Shown: positions 46,249-56,463 of the stretch, piece by piece
Numbering within the stretch: the first letter of the stretch is position 1
Layout: each line of letters starts with the position of its first letter
NCBI RefSeq assembly: GCF_024362765.1
Contig: NZ_CP093302.1
Location: 48,001-112,000, forward strand
DNA from: Alkalihalobacillus sp. LMS6
GTDB lineage: Bacteria > Bacillota > Bacilli > Bacillales > Bacillaceae_D
DNA: 64,000 nt
Direction of reading: 5' to 3'
The notes under the pieces: generated by a model
What the model was told of the DNA's origin: nothing
Database searches by the model: none
Seen by the model: only the letters and a program-made list of their open reading frames with translations
Made by a program: the position numbers and the translations under genes

Positions 46249-48771
46249 ATGAATAAAACAGACAAGTCTACAGGAACACTTTTGGCGACAGGTGCTTTTG
46301 AAAGGTTCAATCATGTACAAGCTCGTTTAGTCGTAAGTGGACAAGCATTAAGGAATATGGGTAAAACACTTTTCTTTGAATGGGGATTACTCATTGCGAT
46401 TGTTGGTTTCTTACTTGGACGAGCGATGATCCTAGCAGAATTAACGCCGTTTATTCTTCCGTTCATTGCTGCAGTATTTTTGTTACGACGAAGTCATGCG
46501 CTTATAGCTGGTGTAGCATTACTCGCTGGGACCGTTTTTAGTTACCATGGCGAAATTGCTTACGCGTTCATTGGAATGGGAATCTTCCTATTACTATATA
46601 GAGGGGCAAAAACGTTTTTAGATCAGCCAGGAAAATCGCTTCCGTACCTTGTATTTGGAGCAAGTATGGTAACAAGGATAGGGGTTGTTTTTGTTACAAC
46701 AGGGACAGTGAGCCAGTATTCGTTAATGATGGCAACGGTGGAAGCCGGCCTAGCGTTTATCTTAACGATGATCTTTGTTCAGAGTATACCGCTCGTTACC
46801 GGGAAGCGAGGGGGACAAGCATTACGAAATGAAGAAATTATTTGTTTAATTATCTTACTTGCTTCTGTTATGACGGGGACAATTGGATGGGCATTAAATG
46901 ACATTGTGATGCAGCATAGTCTCGCCCGGTATTTAGTACTTATTTTTGCATTTGTTGGGGGAGCGGCTATAGGTTCAACTGTGGGGGTTGTGACAGGGTT
47001 AATCTTAAGTTTAGCGAGTGTGGCTAGTTTGTACCAGATGAGCTTGCTTGCTTTTGCGGGGTTATTAGGTGGTCTATTAAAAGAAGGGAATCGTCTCGGT
47101 GTCGCATTTGGTTTATTAGTAGGAACACTGTTAATTGGTCTTTACGGCGACGGTGGTGGAAGTCTTGCTGGAACGGTCGCTGAAACAGGGATCGCCATTG
47201 CGTTGTTTCTCTTAACGCCAAGGGGGTGGCTTAAGACGATTGCAAAATATATCCCTGGGACAGTCGAACATTCACAAGAACAACAGCAATACTTACGCAA
47301 AGTACGAGATGCGACCGCGGGAAGAGTTGAACGCTTTTCGTCTCTGTTTCAAACGTTGTCTAATAGTTTTAAAGTCCAGCAAAAGAGTGATGAAGAACAA
47401 CATTCAAATGATGTGGATGTTCTGCTTAGTCATGTGACGGAGAAAACATGCCAAATGTGCATGATGAAAGAAAAGTGTTGGGTTCAAAATTTTAATCAAA
47501 CGTACGATTCCATGTCAAAAATGGTGGACCATATTGAAGTGAACGGTACGATGAACGATCCAAAACTACAGCGGCAATGGAGAAGTCAGTGTCGCAAACC
47601 TGACCAAGTGATTGCGGCGATCAATATGGAAACAAATCAATATCGCGCAAATAAAGAACTTAAAAGACAAGTTCAAGAAAGTCAACGATTGGTAGCTGAC
47701 CAATTATTAGGGGTCTCCAGAGTGATGGGGGATTTTGCAAAAGAAATTCAAAAAGAAAAGCAACCTCATTTAATTCAGGAAGAATATATGGTTGATGCGC
47801 TTCGTAGTGCTGGGATGGATGTTGGTCATATTGATATTTACAGCATTGAAAGTGGGCGAATTGAAATTGAAATGAGTGTTCAGTGCGATCATGCAAACGG
47901 AGAAGCGGAAAAGGTGATTGCGCCAATGTTGTCCGATTTGGTAAAAGAAACGATTATGTTAAAACGAGAGGAGCCGAAATTTTATGCAAATGGATACAGC
48001 CATATTTCGTTCGGGTCGGCGCAACCATTTGTAATGGAATCTGGCGTGGCTAAGGTCGCCAAAGGGGGAGAGTGGTTATCAGGAGATAATTATTCGATGA
48101 TTGAACTAAACAGCGATAAATATGCGATCGCCATTAGTGACGGTATGGGGAACGGTGAAAAAGCATACTTGGAGAGTAGCGAGACATTGGCGCTTTTACA
48201 AAAAGTGTTGCAGTCAGGCATTGAAGAAACCGTTGCGATTAAATCTGTTAATTCCATTTTGTCACTGCGAAATACAGAGGAAATGTTTTCAACACTGGAT
48301 TTGGCAATGATTGATATGCATGATGCACACGCGAAATTTCTGAAAATTGGTTCGACACCAAGCTTCATAAAAAGAGGTGAACGTGTATCAAAAGTGGAGG
48401 CAGGCAACCTTCCAATGGGAATCATCCCAGAATTTGAAGTCGAAGTTGTCCATGAACAACTTCGGGATGGCGACTTGTTAATTATGTGTAGCGATGGAGT
48501 ATTAGAAGCGAAGCGATCCATTGAAAATCGTGAGCAATGGATGAAGCGCGTTATATCAGAAATTGAAACCGACGATCCTCAAGAAGTAGCGGACATTATT
48601 TTAGAACGGGTCATTCGTTCGGAGGAAGGAAACGTGATAGAGGATGACATGACCATTGTGGTCACTCAAGTAAAATTACACAAACCGAAATGGACGTCAA
48701 TTCCAATCCATCCAAAAATCCAAAAGCCGAAGAAAGGAAGACCATTTTTTAAGCAGGCGACGGGAACATAA
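46249..48771 (+). CDS. spoIIE: Stage II sporulation protein E (SpoIIE phosphatase)
   Basis: An 840-residue membrane phosphatase that dephosphorylates SpoIIAA to release sigma-F in the forespore and acts in polar septation with FtsZ. Ten membrane segments occupy about residues 40-320, a regulatory cytoplasmic region with a Cys cluster (CQMCMMKEKCW, about 400) follows, and a C-terminal PP2C domain carries ISDGMGNGEKA, MCSDGVLEA and EDDMTIVVTQV, whose aspartates bind manganese. The ATG start has AGGTGGTG upstream. A Spo0A-type promoter precedes it. Confidence 0.96.
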   Translation: MNKTDKSTGTLLATGAFERFNHVQARLVVSGQALRNMGKTLFFEWGLLIAIVGFLLGRAMILAELTPFILPFIAAVFLLRRSHALIAGVALLAGTVFSYHGEIAYAFIGMGIFLLLYRGAKTFLDQPGKSLPYLVFGASMVTRIGVVFVTTGTVSQYSLMMATVEAGLAFILTMIFVQSIPLVTGKRGGQALRNEEIICLIILLASVMTGTIGWALNDIVMQHSLARYLVLIFAFVGGAAIGSTVGVVTGLILSLASVASLYQMSLLAFAGLLGGLLKEGNRLGVAFGLLVGTLLIGLYGDGGGSLAGTVAETGIAIALFLLTPRGWLKTIAKYIPGTVEHSQEQQQYLRKVRDATAGRVERFSSLFQTLSNSFKVQQKSDEEQHSNDVDVLLSHVTEKTCQMCMMKEKCWVQNFNQTYDSMSKMVDHIEVNGTMNDPKLQRQWRSQCRKPDQVIAAINMETNQYRANKELKRQVQESQRLVADQLLGVSRVMGDFAKEIQKEKQPHLIQEEYMVDALRSAGMDVGHIDIYSIESGRIEIEMSVQCDHANGEAEKVIAPMLSDLVKETIMLKREEPKFYANGYSHISFGSAQPFVMESGVAKVAKGGEWLSGDNYSMIELNSDKYAIAISDGMGNGEKAYLESSETLALLQKVLQSGIEETVAIKSVNSILSLRNTEEMFSTLDLAMIDMHDAHAKFLKIGSTPSFIKRGERVSKVEAGNLPMGIIPEFEVEVVHEQLRDGDLLIMCSDGVLEAKRSIENREQWMKRVISEIETDDPQEVADIILERVIRSEEGNVIEDDMTIVVTQVKLHKPKWTSIPIHPKIQKPKKGRPFFKQATGT

Positions 48772-48834
48772 GCGTATAAAAGCGTTTCTTGATGGCGATG
48801 CTTGTAAGACTATGGGCTAGCTGGAGGGAACGCG

Positions 48835-49560
48835 ATGAAAGGGACATTAAAACAAATCTTACTGATAACAGACGGGTACTCAAATGATGGTGAAGATCCA
48901 ATTGCAATAGCTCGACTGGCGAAAGAATTTGGCATTGCTGTAAATGTCATTGGAATTATGGGTGATCAAAAAGAAAATCTTCATGGACTTAATGAAGTGG
49001 AGGCCATTGCCGATGCTGGAGGTGGTGTCAGTGAAATTGTATACGCCAAGCAATTGTCACAGACTGTGCAGGTTGTTACTCAAAAAGCAATGACGCAAAC
49101 GTTGCACGGTGTCATTAATCAAGAATTAAAGCAGATCTTAGGAAAAGAAGAAGAGATGGACGCTCTTCCTCCTGAAAAAAGAGGAGAAGTGATGGAAGTC
49201 GTCGATGAAATTAGCGAAACCGCTCAACTAGATGTGTTAATCCTAATTGATACAAGCGCGAGCATGGCAAATAAGCTCAGCAAAGTTCAAGAGGCGTTAG
49301 AAGATCTTTCAATCGGGTTAAATTCGAGAACAGGGGAGACGTCCTTTGCTGTTTATACGTTCCCTGGTAGAAAGCAACCAGTGGAAAAAGTAATGGACTT
49401 TTCTCCGACTTTGAACCGTTTAAATAAATTGTTTAATAAGTTAGCATCAGGAGGACTGACGCCAACAGGGCCTGCTCTTAAAGCAGCGATTGAAATTATG
49501 AGAGGCAATCGTTCAAGAAGGAAAGTTATAGGTGATGTAGATGAACAACTTTTCGGCTAA
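48835..49560 (+). CDS. yabS: YabS, protein with permuted VWA-like motifs
   Basis: A 241-residue protein, cytoplasmic as judged by sequence. Two VWA halves appear in reversed order: residues 7-45 (QILLITDGYSNDGED, then VNVIGIMGD) look like the C-terminal half of a VWA fold, and residues 130-230 (DVLILIDTSASMANKL, then GGLTPTGPALKAAIEI) hold the MIDAS DxSxS and Thr motifs of the N-terminal half. B. subtilis YabS has the same layout. The function is unknown; it lies between spoIIE and the kinase yabT and may act with it. It overlaps yabT by 20 bases. Confidence 0.88.
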   Translation: MKGTLKQILLITDGYSNDGEDPIAIARLAKEFGIAVNVIGIMGDQKENLHGLNEVEAIADAGGGVSEIVYAKQLSQTVQVVTQKAMTQTLHGVINQELKQILGKEEEMDALPPEKRGEVMEVVDEISETAQLDVLILIDTSASMANKLSKVQEALEDLSIGLNSRTGETSFAVYTFPGRKQPVEKVMDFSPTLNRLNKLFNKLASGGLTPTGPALKAAIEIMRGNRSRRKVIGDVDEQLFG

Positions 49561-50500
49561 AGAGAATGAGGTCTCTCCCGGCTTAACGGTTGTGGGCAAA
49601 TGGAATGCGCGCAGCTATACACTTATTCGTCAATTAGGTGAGGGCGTCACTGGTGTTGTATATCTTGCACAGTCCATTGATGGAAAAGTAGCAATAAAAT
49701 TTGGGCTGGATCAAATGTCGATCGCACAAGAGGTCAATGTGCTTAAAGAATTAAGTAAGGTTCAAGAGATTCGTCTTGGACCTTATTTACATGATGTTGA
49801 TGATTATCAAGCGACGCCGATGAGTCGTGCCATCCCGTATTATGTAATGGAGTATATTCAAGGTGTTGATTTTTTAAGGTTTATGAGTGGGAAGGGAAGC
49901 GAGTGGCTTTCTGTCGTCATCATTCAGTTACTCACGCAACTACAGCAGCTGCATGAAAGGGATTGGATTTTCGGAGACTTAAAACCTGAAAATATTATCG
50001 TGACGAAATATGCTTCCCAGGTCAGGTTATTAGATGTTGGTGGCACAACAAAAAAAAATCGAGCAATTAAAGAGTATACAGAATTGTACGATCGCGGCTA
50101 CTGGGTTGGTGGATCACGAAAGGCCGAGGTGAGCTATGATCTTTTTTCCGTTGCCATATTAATGATTCATTGTGCATATCCTAATCAGTTAAAAAAAGAA
50201 AGCCATAAACCACTTGAACAACTGAAAAAACAAATAGAACGTTCAGAGCAATTAAAACCGTTTAAGTCAATCATTTTGGGGGCGCTACAAGGTCAATACC
50301 AAAGTGCAGAGAATATGAAAAATGAGCTACTTCTCTTAAAATCAACAAAGAAGACGTCTTATTCTTCAGCGGAAATCAATACTTCTAGGATGACAAGAAT
50401 AAAGAAACAGCGTCAAAAGCATGCCATAACCGATTTAATTTTCTTAATCGCTTTTGTTGGACTCTTGATTATTCTATACTTATTAGTATCTAAGTTTTAG
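49541..50500 (+). CDS. yabT: Hanks-type Ser/Thr kinase YabT
   Basis: A 319-residue membrane-anchored kinase. The glycine loop is LGEGVTGVVY, VAIKFG holds the catalytic Lys, and FGDLKPENII is the catalytic loop with Gly in place of the usual Arg before Asp. LDVGG replaces DFG. A single C-terminal membrane helix (about 296-316) anchors it after a basic stretch (RIKKQRQKH). In B. subtilis YabT is activated by DNA, phosphorylates RecA and acts early in sporulation. The start lies within yabS. Confidence 0.92.
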   Translation: MNNFSAKENEVSPGLTVVGKWNARSYTLIRQLGEGVTGVVYLAQSIDGKVAIKFGLDQMSIAQEVNVLKELSKVQEIRLGPYLHDVDDYQATPMSRAIPYYVMEYIQGVDFLRFMSGKGSEWLSVVIIQLLTQLQQLHERDWIFGDLKPENIIVTKYASQVRLLDVGGTTKKNRAIKEYTELYDRGYWVGGSRKAEVSYDLFSVAILMIHCAYPNQLKKESHKPLEQLKKQIERSEQLKPFKSIILGALQGQYQSAENMKNELLLLKSTKKTSYSSAEINTSRMTRIKKQRQKHAITDLIFLIAFVGLLIILYLLVSKF

Positions 50501-50518
50501 TCAAGGAAGGCGAACGAG

Positions 50519-51901
50519 TTGAAACAGCAAATTCAAAACTTTATTGCAGAAAACGATTTATTTAAAGAAAATCAAACCATTCTCGTAGCTGTATCTGGTG
50601 GTGCTGATTCAATGGCACTCTTATCCATCATGCAAGAGATGAGCTTGGAGTGGTCGTTAACGCTTCACGCCGTACACGTGAATCATCAACTTCGGGCTGA
50701 AGAGTCAGAAGAAGATGCTCGTTTTCTAAAGGAGTGGTGTGCAGCACGACAGATTCCCCTTGAACAAAGAAATGTCGACGTGAGCACTCAAAAAATAAAC
50801 GATCATGTCGGGACTCAAGCAGCGGCTCATACGGTTCGCTACCGGGCATTTGAGGAAGTCATGAGAAAAGTAAACGCCGATGTTTTACTGACTGCACATC
50901 ACGGGGACGACCATGCAGAATCAACGTTAATGAAGCTTAATCGTGGCACGAGCCCCTATCGTAGACTTGGGATCACGCTAGAGCGAAATTTTGCAATTGG
51001 CAAGCTGGTAAGACCGCTTTTATGTGTTAATAAAGAGATGATTGTAAATTATTGTCGCACCCATCATATTCCATACCGAAATGATTCGAGCAATCAATCG
51101 GGAGCATATACTAGGAATCGGTTCCGGAAACAGATTATGCCGTTTTTAAAGGAAGAAAACCCTTTAAACTATAAACATATTCGCCGTTATGAAGAATGGC
51201 AGCATGAGGATAATGAATTATTGATGGAGCTGGCGAACGAAAAATTAAGGAATCTTATCATGTCTCAACGTGATGGCACCGTAACAATCTCACGTTTTGG
51301 TTATCACGAGCTACCGATTCCTTTACAAAGAAGGTTGATTCATCTAATATTAAACTGTCTGTATAATAAAGAGAAGGTACGTGATTTCTCTTCATACATA
51401 GAGCAAGTAGAGCATTTCTTAAAAAACCATTCGAAATTTGCATCAATTGACTTACGTGATGGTCTTAAAGTTTATCGACAAAACGACTGCTATAGGTTTA
51501 CACAAGAGGATTCTGTGGAATCAGATAACTACTGTTTAGAACTGAAGGTACCTGGTGATGTGATGACGCCGTTAGGGATAATGAAGGCGGAATTTAGTCA
51601 AACTTATACGACGGAACATAAATCGAGTGTCATAATTCCGTTAAAAGACTTGTCCAGTCCTCTCTATGTGAGGAATCGTCGATCAGGTGACCGTTTTTAT
51701 CCAAAGGGATTAAACGGATCAAAAAAAGTTAGTCGGGTCTTTATTGATAAGAAAATTGATTTCCCGAAACGGCAGAGCTGGCCTATACTCGTCAATGGGA
51801 TGGACGAAATCTTATGGATACCTTTACTACATAAGGCCGAAATTTCCAAACAAGAAGCAGATGATCACTATGTCCGAATTACGTTTTTAGGAAATACTTA
51901 A
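50519..51901 (+). CDS. tilS: tRNA(Ile)-lysidine synthase
   Basis: A 460-residue enzyme that converts C34 of the CAU-anticodon tRNA-Ile to lysidine so that it reads AUA. The PP-loop VAVSGGADSMALL is near residue 24. HVNHQLRAEESEEDA, LLTAHHGDDHAES and YRNDSSNQSGAYTRNRFR are family motifs, followed by the C-terminal TilS domain (RNRRSGDRFYPKGLNGSKK). The start is TTG after AAGGCGAACGAG. hprT follows, as in B. subtilis. Confidence 0.96.
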   Translation: MKQQIQNFIAENDLFKENQTILVAVSGGADSMALLSIMQEMSLEWSLTLHAVHVNHQLRAEESEEDARFLKEWCAARQIPLEQRNVDVSTQKINDHVGTQAAAHTVRYRAFEEVMRKVNADVLLTAHHGDDHAESTLMKLNRGTSPYRRLGITLERNFAIGKLVRPLLCVNKEMIVNYCRTHHIPYRNDSSNQSGAYTRNRFRKQIMPFLKEENPLNYKHIRRYEEWQHEDNELLMELANEKLRNLIMSQRDGTVTISRFGYHELPIPLQRRLIHLILNCLYNKEKVRDFSSYIEQVEHFLKNHSKFASIDLRDGLKVYRQNDCYRFTQEDSVESDNYCLELKVPGDVMTPLGIMKAEFSQTYTTEHKSSVIIPLKDLSSPLYVRNRRSGDRFYPKGLNGSKKVSRVFIDKKIDFPKRQSWPILVNGMDEILWIPLLHKAEISKQEADDHYVRITFLGNT

Positions 51902-51936
51902 AAAGCAAATGGACAATAACAGGAGGTACGTGACGG

Positions 51937-52479
51937 TTGATGAAGAACGACATGAAAGAGATTTTACTAACGGAAGAACAAATCCAGAAAAAAATTAAAG
52001 AATTAGGGCATACTATTACGGAAGAGTATAGTGATCGCTTTCCACTGTTTGTTGGTGTATTAAAAGGTGCTCTTCCTTTTATGGCTGATTTAGTTAAGTC
52101 TGTTGATATTCATTTAGAAATGGACTTTATGGACGTTTCAAGCTACGGAAAAGGATTAGTCTCTTCTGGAGAAGTGAAAATCGTCAAAGACTTGGATACA
52201 AAAGTAGAAGGTCGTGATGTTCTGATCGTCGAAGACATCATCGATAGTGGTTTAACATTAAGTTATTTAATTGAGCTCTTCAAATATCGTAAAGCAAAAT
52301 CAGTAAAAGTGGTCACGCTCCTTGATAAGCCTGAAGGTAGAAAAGTTGATTTAGTACCTGATTTAACAGGTTTTATCGTGCCTGACGAATTCGTTGTTGG
52401 GTACGGCTTAGATTTTGCAGAACGTTACCGAAATTTACCGTATGTCGGAATTTTAAAGCCGGAAATTTATGAAGGCTAA
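51937..52479 (+). CDS. hprT: Hypoxanthine-guanine phosphoribosyltransferase
   Basis: A 180-residue purine salvage enzyme that joins hypoxanthine or guanine to PRPP. The PRPP loop is [14 protein letters not shown] near residue 90. [13 protein letters not shown] and the C-terminal [18 protein letters not shown] are family motifs. TTG 51937 and ATG 51940 are adjacent candidates downstream of AGGAGG. It is co-directional with tilS and ftsH; in B. subtilis HprT binds TilS and FtsH context genes are linked. Confidence 0.95.
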   Translation: MMKNDMKEILLTEEQIQKKIKELGHTITEEYSDRFPLFVGVLKGALPFMADLVKSVDIHLEMDFMDVSSYGKGLVSSGEVKIVKDLDTKVEGRDVLIVEDIIDSGLTLSYLIELFKYRKAKSVKVVTLLDKPEGRKVDLVPDLTGFIVPDEFVVGYGLDFAERYRNLPYVGILKPEIYEG

Positions 52480-52482
52480 TCG

Positions 52483-52512
52483 TTGGTATCCTCAAAATGG
52501 TTGTGGTAAGAT
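52483..52512 (+). promoter_or_regulatory. Probable sigma-A promoter of ftsH
   Basis: TTGGTA (52483-52488), an 18-base spacer and TAAGAT (52507-52512), located between hprT and ftsH. Confidence 0.45.
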
Positions 52513-52549
52513 AGGTTCAGTTTTTGTTGGACGTGGGAGGAGGTAAAGA

Positions 52550-54553
52550 ATGAAAGGACGTACGTTGCGTACTGTCTTAATATTAGTTTTGGTCATGGTA
52601 GTTGTAATTGCTGCAGTGAACGCAGTAACGAGTGATCAGACTGAGACATCTGAAGTACGATATGATGAATTTGTTGAGAGACTTGAGCAAGGCGAAGTTG
52701 AAAGTATAAACGTTCAGCCAGAGCGTGGCGTTCTTATTGTAACAGGACGTTTTACAGATCAAAATGAAGATGAGAACTTTGTTACATCTGTGTTTAACTC
52801 TGAGGTTACAACTGGTTTCTTAGCGGAAATTGATAATGTTGAGATTTCCATAGAACCAGAAGAAGAACAAAGCAACTGGTTTACAACGATTCTGTTTATT
52901 GCCCCATTCTTATTAATCGTTCTAATTATTATCTTTATGATGAGCTCTGCCCAAGGTGGCGGTGGCGGTGGTGGAAACCGCGTCATGAACTTTGGTAAGA
53001 GTAAAGCGAAGATGGTTAGTGATGAAAAGAAAAAAGCGAAGTTTAAAGACGTTGCTGGTGCAGATGAGGAAAAGCAAGAACTTGTTGAAGTGGTTGAGTT
53101 CTTAAAAGACCCAAGAAGGTTCTCAGCTATTGGTGCACGTATCCCTAAAGGTGTCTTACTAGTAGGACCTCCAGGTACAGGTAAAACGTTGTTAGCAAGA
53201 GCTGTAGCTGGTGAAGCAGGCGTCCCATTCTTCTCCATTAGTGGTTCAGATTTCGTAGAGATGTTTGTTGGTGTAGGTGCTTCTCGTGTACGTGATTTAT
53301 TTGAGAATGCTAAGAAAAATTCTCCATGTATTATCTTTATTGATGAAATCGATGCAGTCGGTCGTCAACGTGGAGCAGGTCTTGGTGGCGGTCACGATGA
53401 ACGTGAACAAACACTTAACCAATTACTTGTAGAAATGGACGGATTTAGTGCCAATGAAGGAATTATTATCATTGCAGCAACAAACCGTGCAGATATTTTA
53501 GACCCTGCGTTATTACGCCCAGGTCGATTTGATAGACAAATTCAAGTGAATGCCCCTGACGTTAAAGGCCGTGAAGAAGTTCTTCAAGTTCACGCTCGTA
53601 ACAAGCCTTTACGTGAAGACGTGAAACTCGATTTAATTGCGGTTCGAACACCAGGCTTCTCTGGTGCTGATTTAGAAAACCTTCTAAATGAAGCTGCCTT
53701 AGTAGCTGCAAGAGACAACCAGAAAGAAATTGGCATGGAGCATATTGAAGAAGCTATTGACCGTGTCATTGCCGGCCCAGCTAAGAAGAGTCGTGTGATC
53801 TCGAAAAAAGAGAAAAACATTGTGGCTTGGCATGAAGCAGGACACACTGTTGTCGGCGTAAAACTAGAAAGTGCAGATACGGTTCACAAAGTAACCATTG
53901 TACCTCGTGGTATGGCTGGTGGTTATGCGATGATGCTTCCAAAAGAAGATCGTTATTTCATGACGAAACCAGAGTTACTTGATAAAATTGTTGGCCTTTT
54001 AGGTGGACGTGTAGCGGAAGAAGTGCAGTTTGGTGAAGTGTCAACAGGCGCTCACAATGACTTCCAACGTGCAACAGCGATTGCCCGTAAGATGGTAACG
54101 GAATATGGAATGAGTGATAAGCTCGGACCAATGCAGTTCGGTTCAAGTTCTGGCGGTCAAGTATTCCTGGGTCGCGATATTCAAAACGAACAAAATTATT
54201 CCGATGCGATTGCCCATGAGATTGATCTTGAAGTTCAGCGCATTATCAAAGATTCTTACGAACGTTGTAAGCAAATTCTTATTGATAATAAAGATAGCTT
54301 AGATTTAGTTGCTCAGAAATTAATTGAGTTAGAAACACTTGATGCCGAGCAAATTCAATCGCTTATCAACGAAGGCAAACTTCCTGAAAATCATCATGCG
54401 TCAAGAAAAGTGGATGATCTTAAAGTGAATATCCAGTCGAAAGACGAGAACGAAGAAGAAAATTTAAAAGGAGCTTACGAAGAAACGACGAATATGGAAG
54501 AGAATCGTCCAGCTTCTGAAGAGCCTCCAAACAATAACGAACGAAACGACTAA
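52550..54553 (+). CDS. ftsH: ATP-dependent zinc metalloprotease FtsH
   Basis: A 667-residue membrane AAA+ protease. Two membrane helices (about 7-25 and 111-131) flank an extracytoplasmic domain. A Gly-rich stretch (136-142) leads to the AAA module: Walker A GPPGTGKT (206-213), Walker B IIFIDEID (261-268), and the second region of homology with Arg323/Arg326. The zinc site is HEAGH (428-432). The C-terminal tail is acidic and low complexity. It degrades misfolded membrane proteins and regulators such as Spo0E. AGGAGGTAAAG precedes the ATG. Confidence 0.97.
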   Translation: MKGRTLRTVLILVLVMVVVIAAVNAVTSDQTETSEVRYDEFVERLEQGEVESINVQPERGVLIVTGRFTDQNEDENFVTSVFNSEVTTGFLAEIDNVEISIEPEEEQSNWFTTILFIAPFLLIVLIIIFMMSSAQGGGGGGGNRVMNFGKSKAKMVSDEKKKAKFKDVAGADEEKQELVEVVEFLKDPRRFSAIGARIPKGVLLVGPPGTGKTLLARAVAGEAGVPFFSISGSDFVEMFVGVGASRVRDLFENAKKNSPCIIFIDEIDAVGRQRGAGLGGGHDEREQTLNQLLVEMDGFSANEGIIIIAATNRADILDPALLRPGRFDRQIQVNAPDVKGREEVLQVHARNKPLREDVKLDLIAVRTPGFSGADLENLLNEAALVAARDNQKEIGMEHIEEAIDRVIAGPAKKSRVISKKEKNIVAWHEAGHTVVGVKLESADTVHKVTIVPRGMAGGYAMMLPKEDRYFMTKPELLDKIVGLLGGRVAEEVQFGEVSTGAHNDFQRATAIARKMVTEYGMSDKLGPMQFGSSSGGQVFLGRDIQNEQNYSDAIAHEIDLEVQRIIKDSYERCKQILIDNKDSLDLVAQKLIELETLDAEQIQSLINEGKLPENHHASRKVDDLKVNIQSKDENEEENLKGAYEETTNMEENRPASEEPPNNNERND

Positions 54554-54584
54554 AAAAGAGAGTGCAGCTGCACTCTCTTTTTGT
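54553..54584 (+). terminator. Terminator after ftsH
   Basis: A fully palindromic stem AAAAGAGAGTGCAG / CTGCACTCTCTTTT followed by T. Confidence 0.92.
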
Positions 54585-54601
54585 TAAGAGGAGGAAGTAA
54601 G

Positions 54602-55369
54602 TTGATCTTAACCATTGATATTGGCAACTCATCCATTGTAACAGGAGTGTTTAAACAAGATCATTTAGAAAATATCTTCCGCAGTTCAAAAACGACAGAA
54701 AAGACAAGCGATGAATATGGAATGCTGCTATACAGCTTTTTTCAACACCATCATTACTCGTTTTCCGATGTTGAAGGCGTTATCCTATCCTCTGTTGTAC
54801 CAAGTATCATGCATCGTTTTAAAAAAATGTGCAGAGACTATTTTAAGATTGATCCTGTTATTGTTGGTCCAGGCGTAAAAACAGGACTGAACATTTTATA
54901 TGATGACCCAAAAGAAGTTGGTTCAGATCGAATTGCCAACGCAGTGGCAGCGATTTCCTTATACGAAGCGCCGTGCATCGTTATTGATATTGGAACAGCA
55001 ACAACGTTTTGCTACATTGATGAAAAACATCGTTATCGTGGTGGGGTCATTGCACCAGGTGCTGCGCTGTCAGCAGATGCACTTTCAATGAATGCTTCAA
55101 GACTTCCGCAAATTGAATTGCAAAAACCGAAGCATGTCATTAATAAGACAACGCTAAGTTCCATTCATAGCGGAACATATTACGGGTATTTAAGCATGAT
55201 TGATGGTATGATTGAACGCATGAAAAAAGAAGAGCGCCAAAGGAATGTAGTCGTGATCGCAACAGGTGGTCTTGTTGACCTCTATGCAAATGAGTCTGAA
55301 ACGATTCAATATGTAGATCAGAACCTAACGTTAAAAGGCCTCAAGATGATATACGATCGAAATAAGTAA
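54602..55369 (+). CDS. coaX: Type III pantothenate kinase
   Basis: A 255-residue ASKHA-fold kinase, first step of coenzyme A synthesis, feedback-insensitive and potassium-dependent. [14 protein letters not shown] is the phosphate-1 motif. [12 protein letters not shown] (about 100), [14 protein letters not shown] and RGGVIAPG are family signatures. TTG 54602 has AGGAGG seven bases upstream; the longer ATG frame begins inside the ftsH terminator. The order ftsH-coaX-hslO-cysK-pabB matches B. subtilis. Confidence 0.95.
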   Translation: MILTIDIGNSSIVTGVFKQDHLENIFRSSKTTEKTSDEYGMLLYSFFQHHHYSFSDVEGVILSSVVPSIMHRFKKMCRDYFKIDPVIVGPGVKTGLNILYDDPKEVGSDRIANAVAAISLYEAPCIVIDIGTATTFCYIDEKHRYRGGVIAPGAALSADALSMNASRLPQIELQKPKHVINKTTLSSIHSGTYYGYLSMIDGMIERMKKEERQRNVVVIATGGLVDLYANESETIQYVDQNLTLKGLKMIYDRNK

Positions 55370-55383
55370 GAGGAGTGTTTACG

Positions 55384-56262
55384 ATGAATGATTATTTAGT
55401 AAGAGCGACAGCATATAACGGAGAAGTAAGAGCGATTGCGCTAACTGCTACAGATATGGTTTCGGAAGCATGTAGAAGACAAGGTACATGGCCAACCGCT
55501 TCTGCTGCTCTGGGTCGTGCAATGATGGGCGGAACGATGATGGCATCCATGCTGAAAGGTGACGCGAAGCTTACTGTTCGTATTGAAGGAGATGGCCCGA
55601 TCGGTCAAATCATTGTTGACAGTCACGCTGATGGCTCAACGAGAGGGACGGTGACAAACCCTCATGTTAGTCCTGACTTAAACAATCAAGGTAAGCTTGA
55701 TGTAGCCCGTGTTGTTGGTTCGCAAGGTACAATGTCTGTTGTAAAAGATTTAGGAATGAAGGAGCCGTTTACGGGAAGTGTACCGTTAGTTTCTGGTGAA
55801 ATAGGCGATGACTTTACGTATTACTTTGCAAACTCTGAACAAACACCTTCTTCTGTTGGCGTTGGCGTATTAGTCAATCCGGATGAAACGGTTTTAGCAG
55901 CTGGTGGATTTGTGATTCAAATGATGCCAGGGGCTCAGGAAAGCACAATTGTTGATATTGAAAATCGTTTATCTTCTGTACCTGCTGTTTCAAAACTTGT
56001 AGAAAAAGGATTATCCCCAGAAGAAATCCTTCACACGTTATTAGGAGAAGAAAACGTGAAGTTGTTAGAAAAAAAGCCAGTTCAATTTAACTGTACGTGC
56101 TCAAAGGACCGAATCTCAAATGCGATCATTAGTTTAGGCCAAGAGGAAATCCAAGCGATGATTCGTGAAGATCACGGTGCGGAAACGACGTGTAATTTCT
56201 GTAATGAAGTGTACACATTTACTGAAGACGAGCTTAAATCGTTACTTGAATATGCAAAATAA
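55384..56262 (+). CDS. hslO: Redox-regulated chaperone Hsp33
   Basis: A 292-residue holdase chaperone activated by oxidation. The C-terminal zinc switch is complete: FNCTCSKDR and CNFCNEVY give the CxC and CxxC pairs. N-terminal [17 protein letters not shown] and [12 protein letters not shown] are family motifs. ATG 55384 follows AAGAGGAG; a GTG three codons earlier overlaps this. A hairpin terminator within a repeated element follows. Confidence 0.95.
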   Translation: MNDYLVRATAYNGEVRAIALTATDMVSEACRRQGTWPTASAALGRAMMGGTMMASMLKGDAKLTVRIEGDGPIGQIIVDSHADGSTRGTVTNPHVSPDLNNQGKLDVARVVGSQGTMSVVKDLGMKEPFTGSVPLVSGEIGDDFTYYFANSEQTPSSVGVGVLVNPDETVLAAGGFVIQMMPGAQESTIVDIENRLSSVPAVSKLVEKGLSPEEILHTLLGEENVKLLEKKPVQFNCTCSKDRISNAIISLGQEEIQAMIREDHGAETTCNFCNEVYTFTEDELKSLLEYAK

Positions 56263-56275
56263 GCATATTCATGGA

Positions 56276-56353
56276 GAGTGAAGCTGTAGGACAAAAGGAT
56301 ATGAACCGATTGAAAAGGCGATTGATCCAATTTGGGTTGATTGTCTTTTTTTT
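56276..56353 (+). terminator. Terminator after hslO inside a repeated element
   Basis: AAAAGGCGATTGATCC (from 56312) pairs with GGGTTGATTGTCTTTT through several G-T pairs, loop AATT, followed by T. The 5' flank GAAGCTG...ACAAAAGGATATGAACC resembles that before the ridA terminator. Confidence 0.82.
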
Positions 56354-56382
56354 CTGTGTAAAAGTAAAGAGAGGTATTTTGA

Positions 56383-56427
56383 TTGACTTATCTGAAAATG
56401 TTTGCTATCATTCTATTAATCAGATAA
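56383..56427 (+). promoter_or_regulatory. cysK promoter with inverted repeat
   Basis: TTGACT (56383-56388), a 17-base spacer and TATCAT (56406-56411). TTATCTGA (56388-56395) and TCAGATAA (56420-56427) form a perfect 8-bp inverted repeat flanking the -10. It is a candidate operator; I did not recognise a CymR site. Confidence 0.55.
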
Positions 56428-56463
56428 AAATACTAGGGATTGATTTAGAGGAGGATTTTCAGT

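Noticed and set aside
52759-53238. 159-codon minus-strand frame inside ftsH
   Set aside because: Antisense to the AAA domain of ftsH; low-complexity Ser/Pro-rich translation typical of a shadow.
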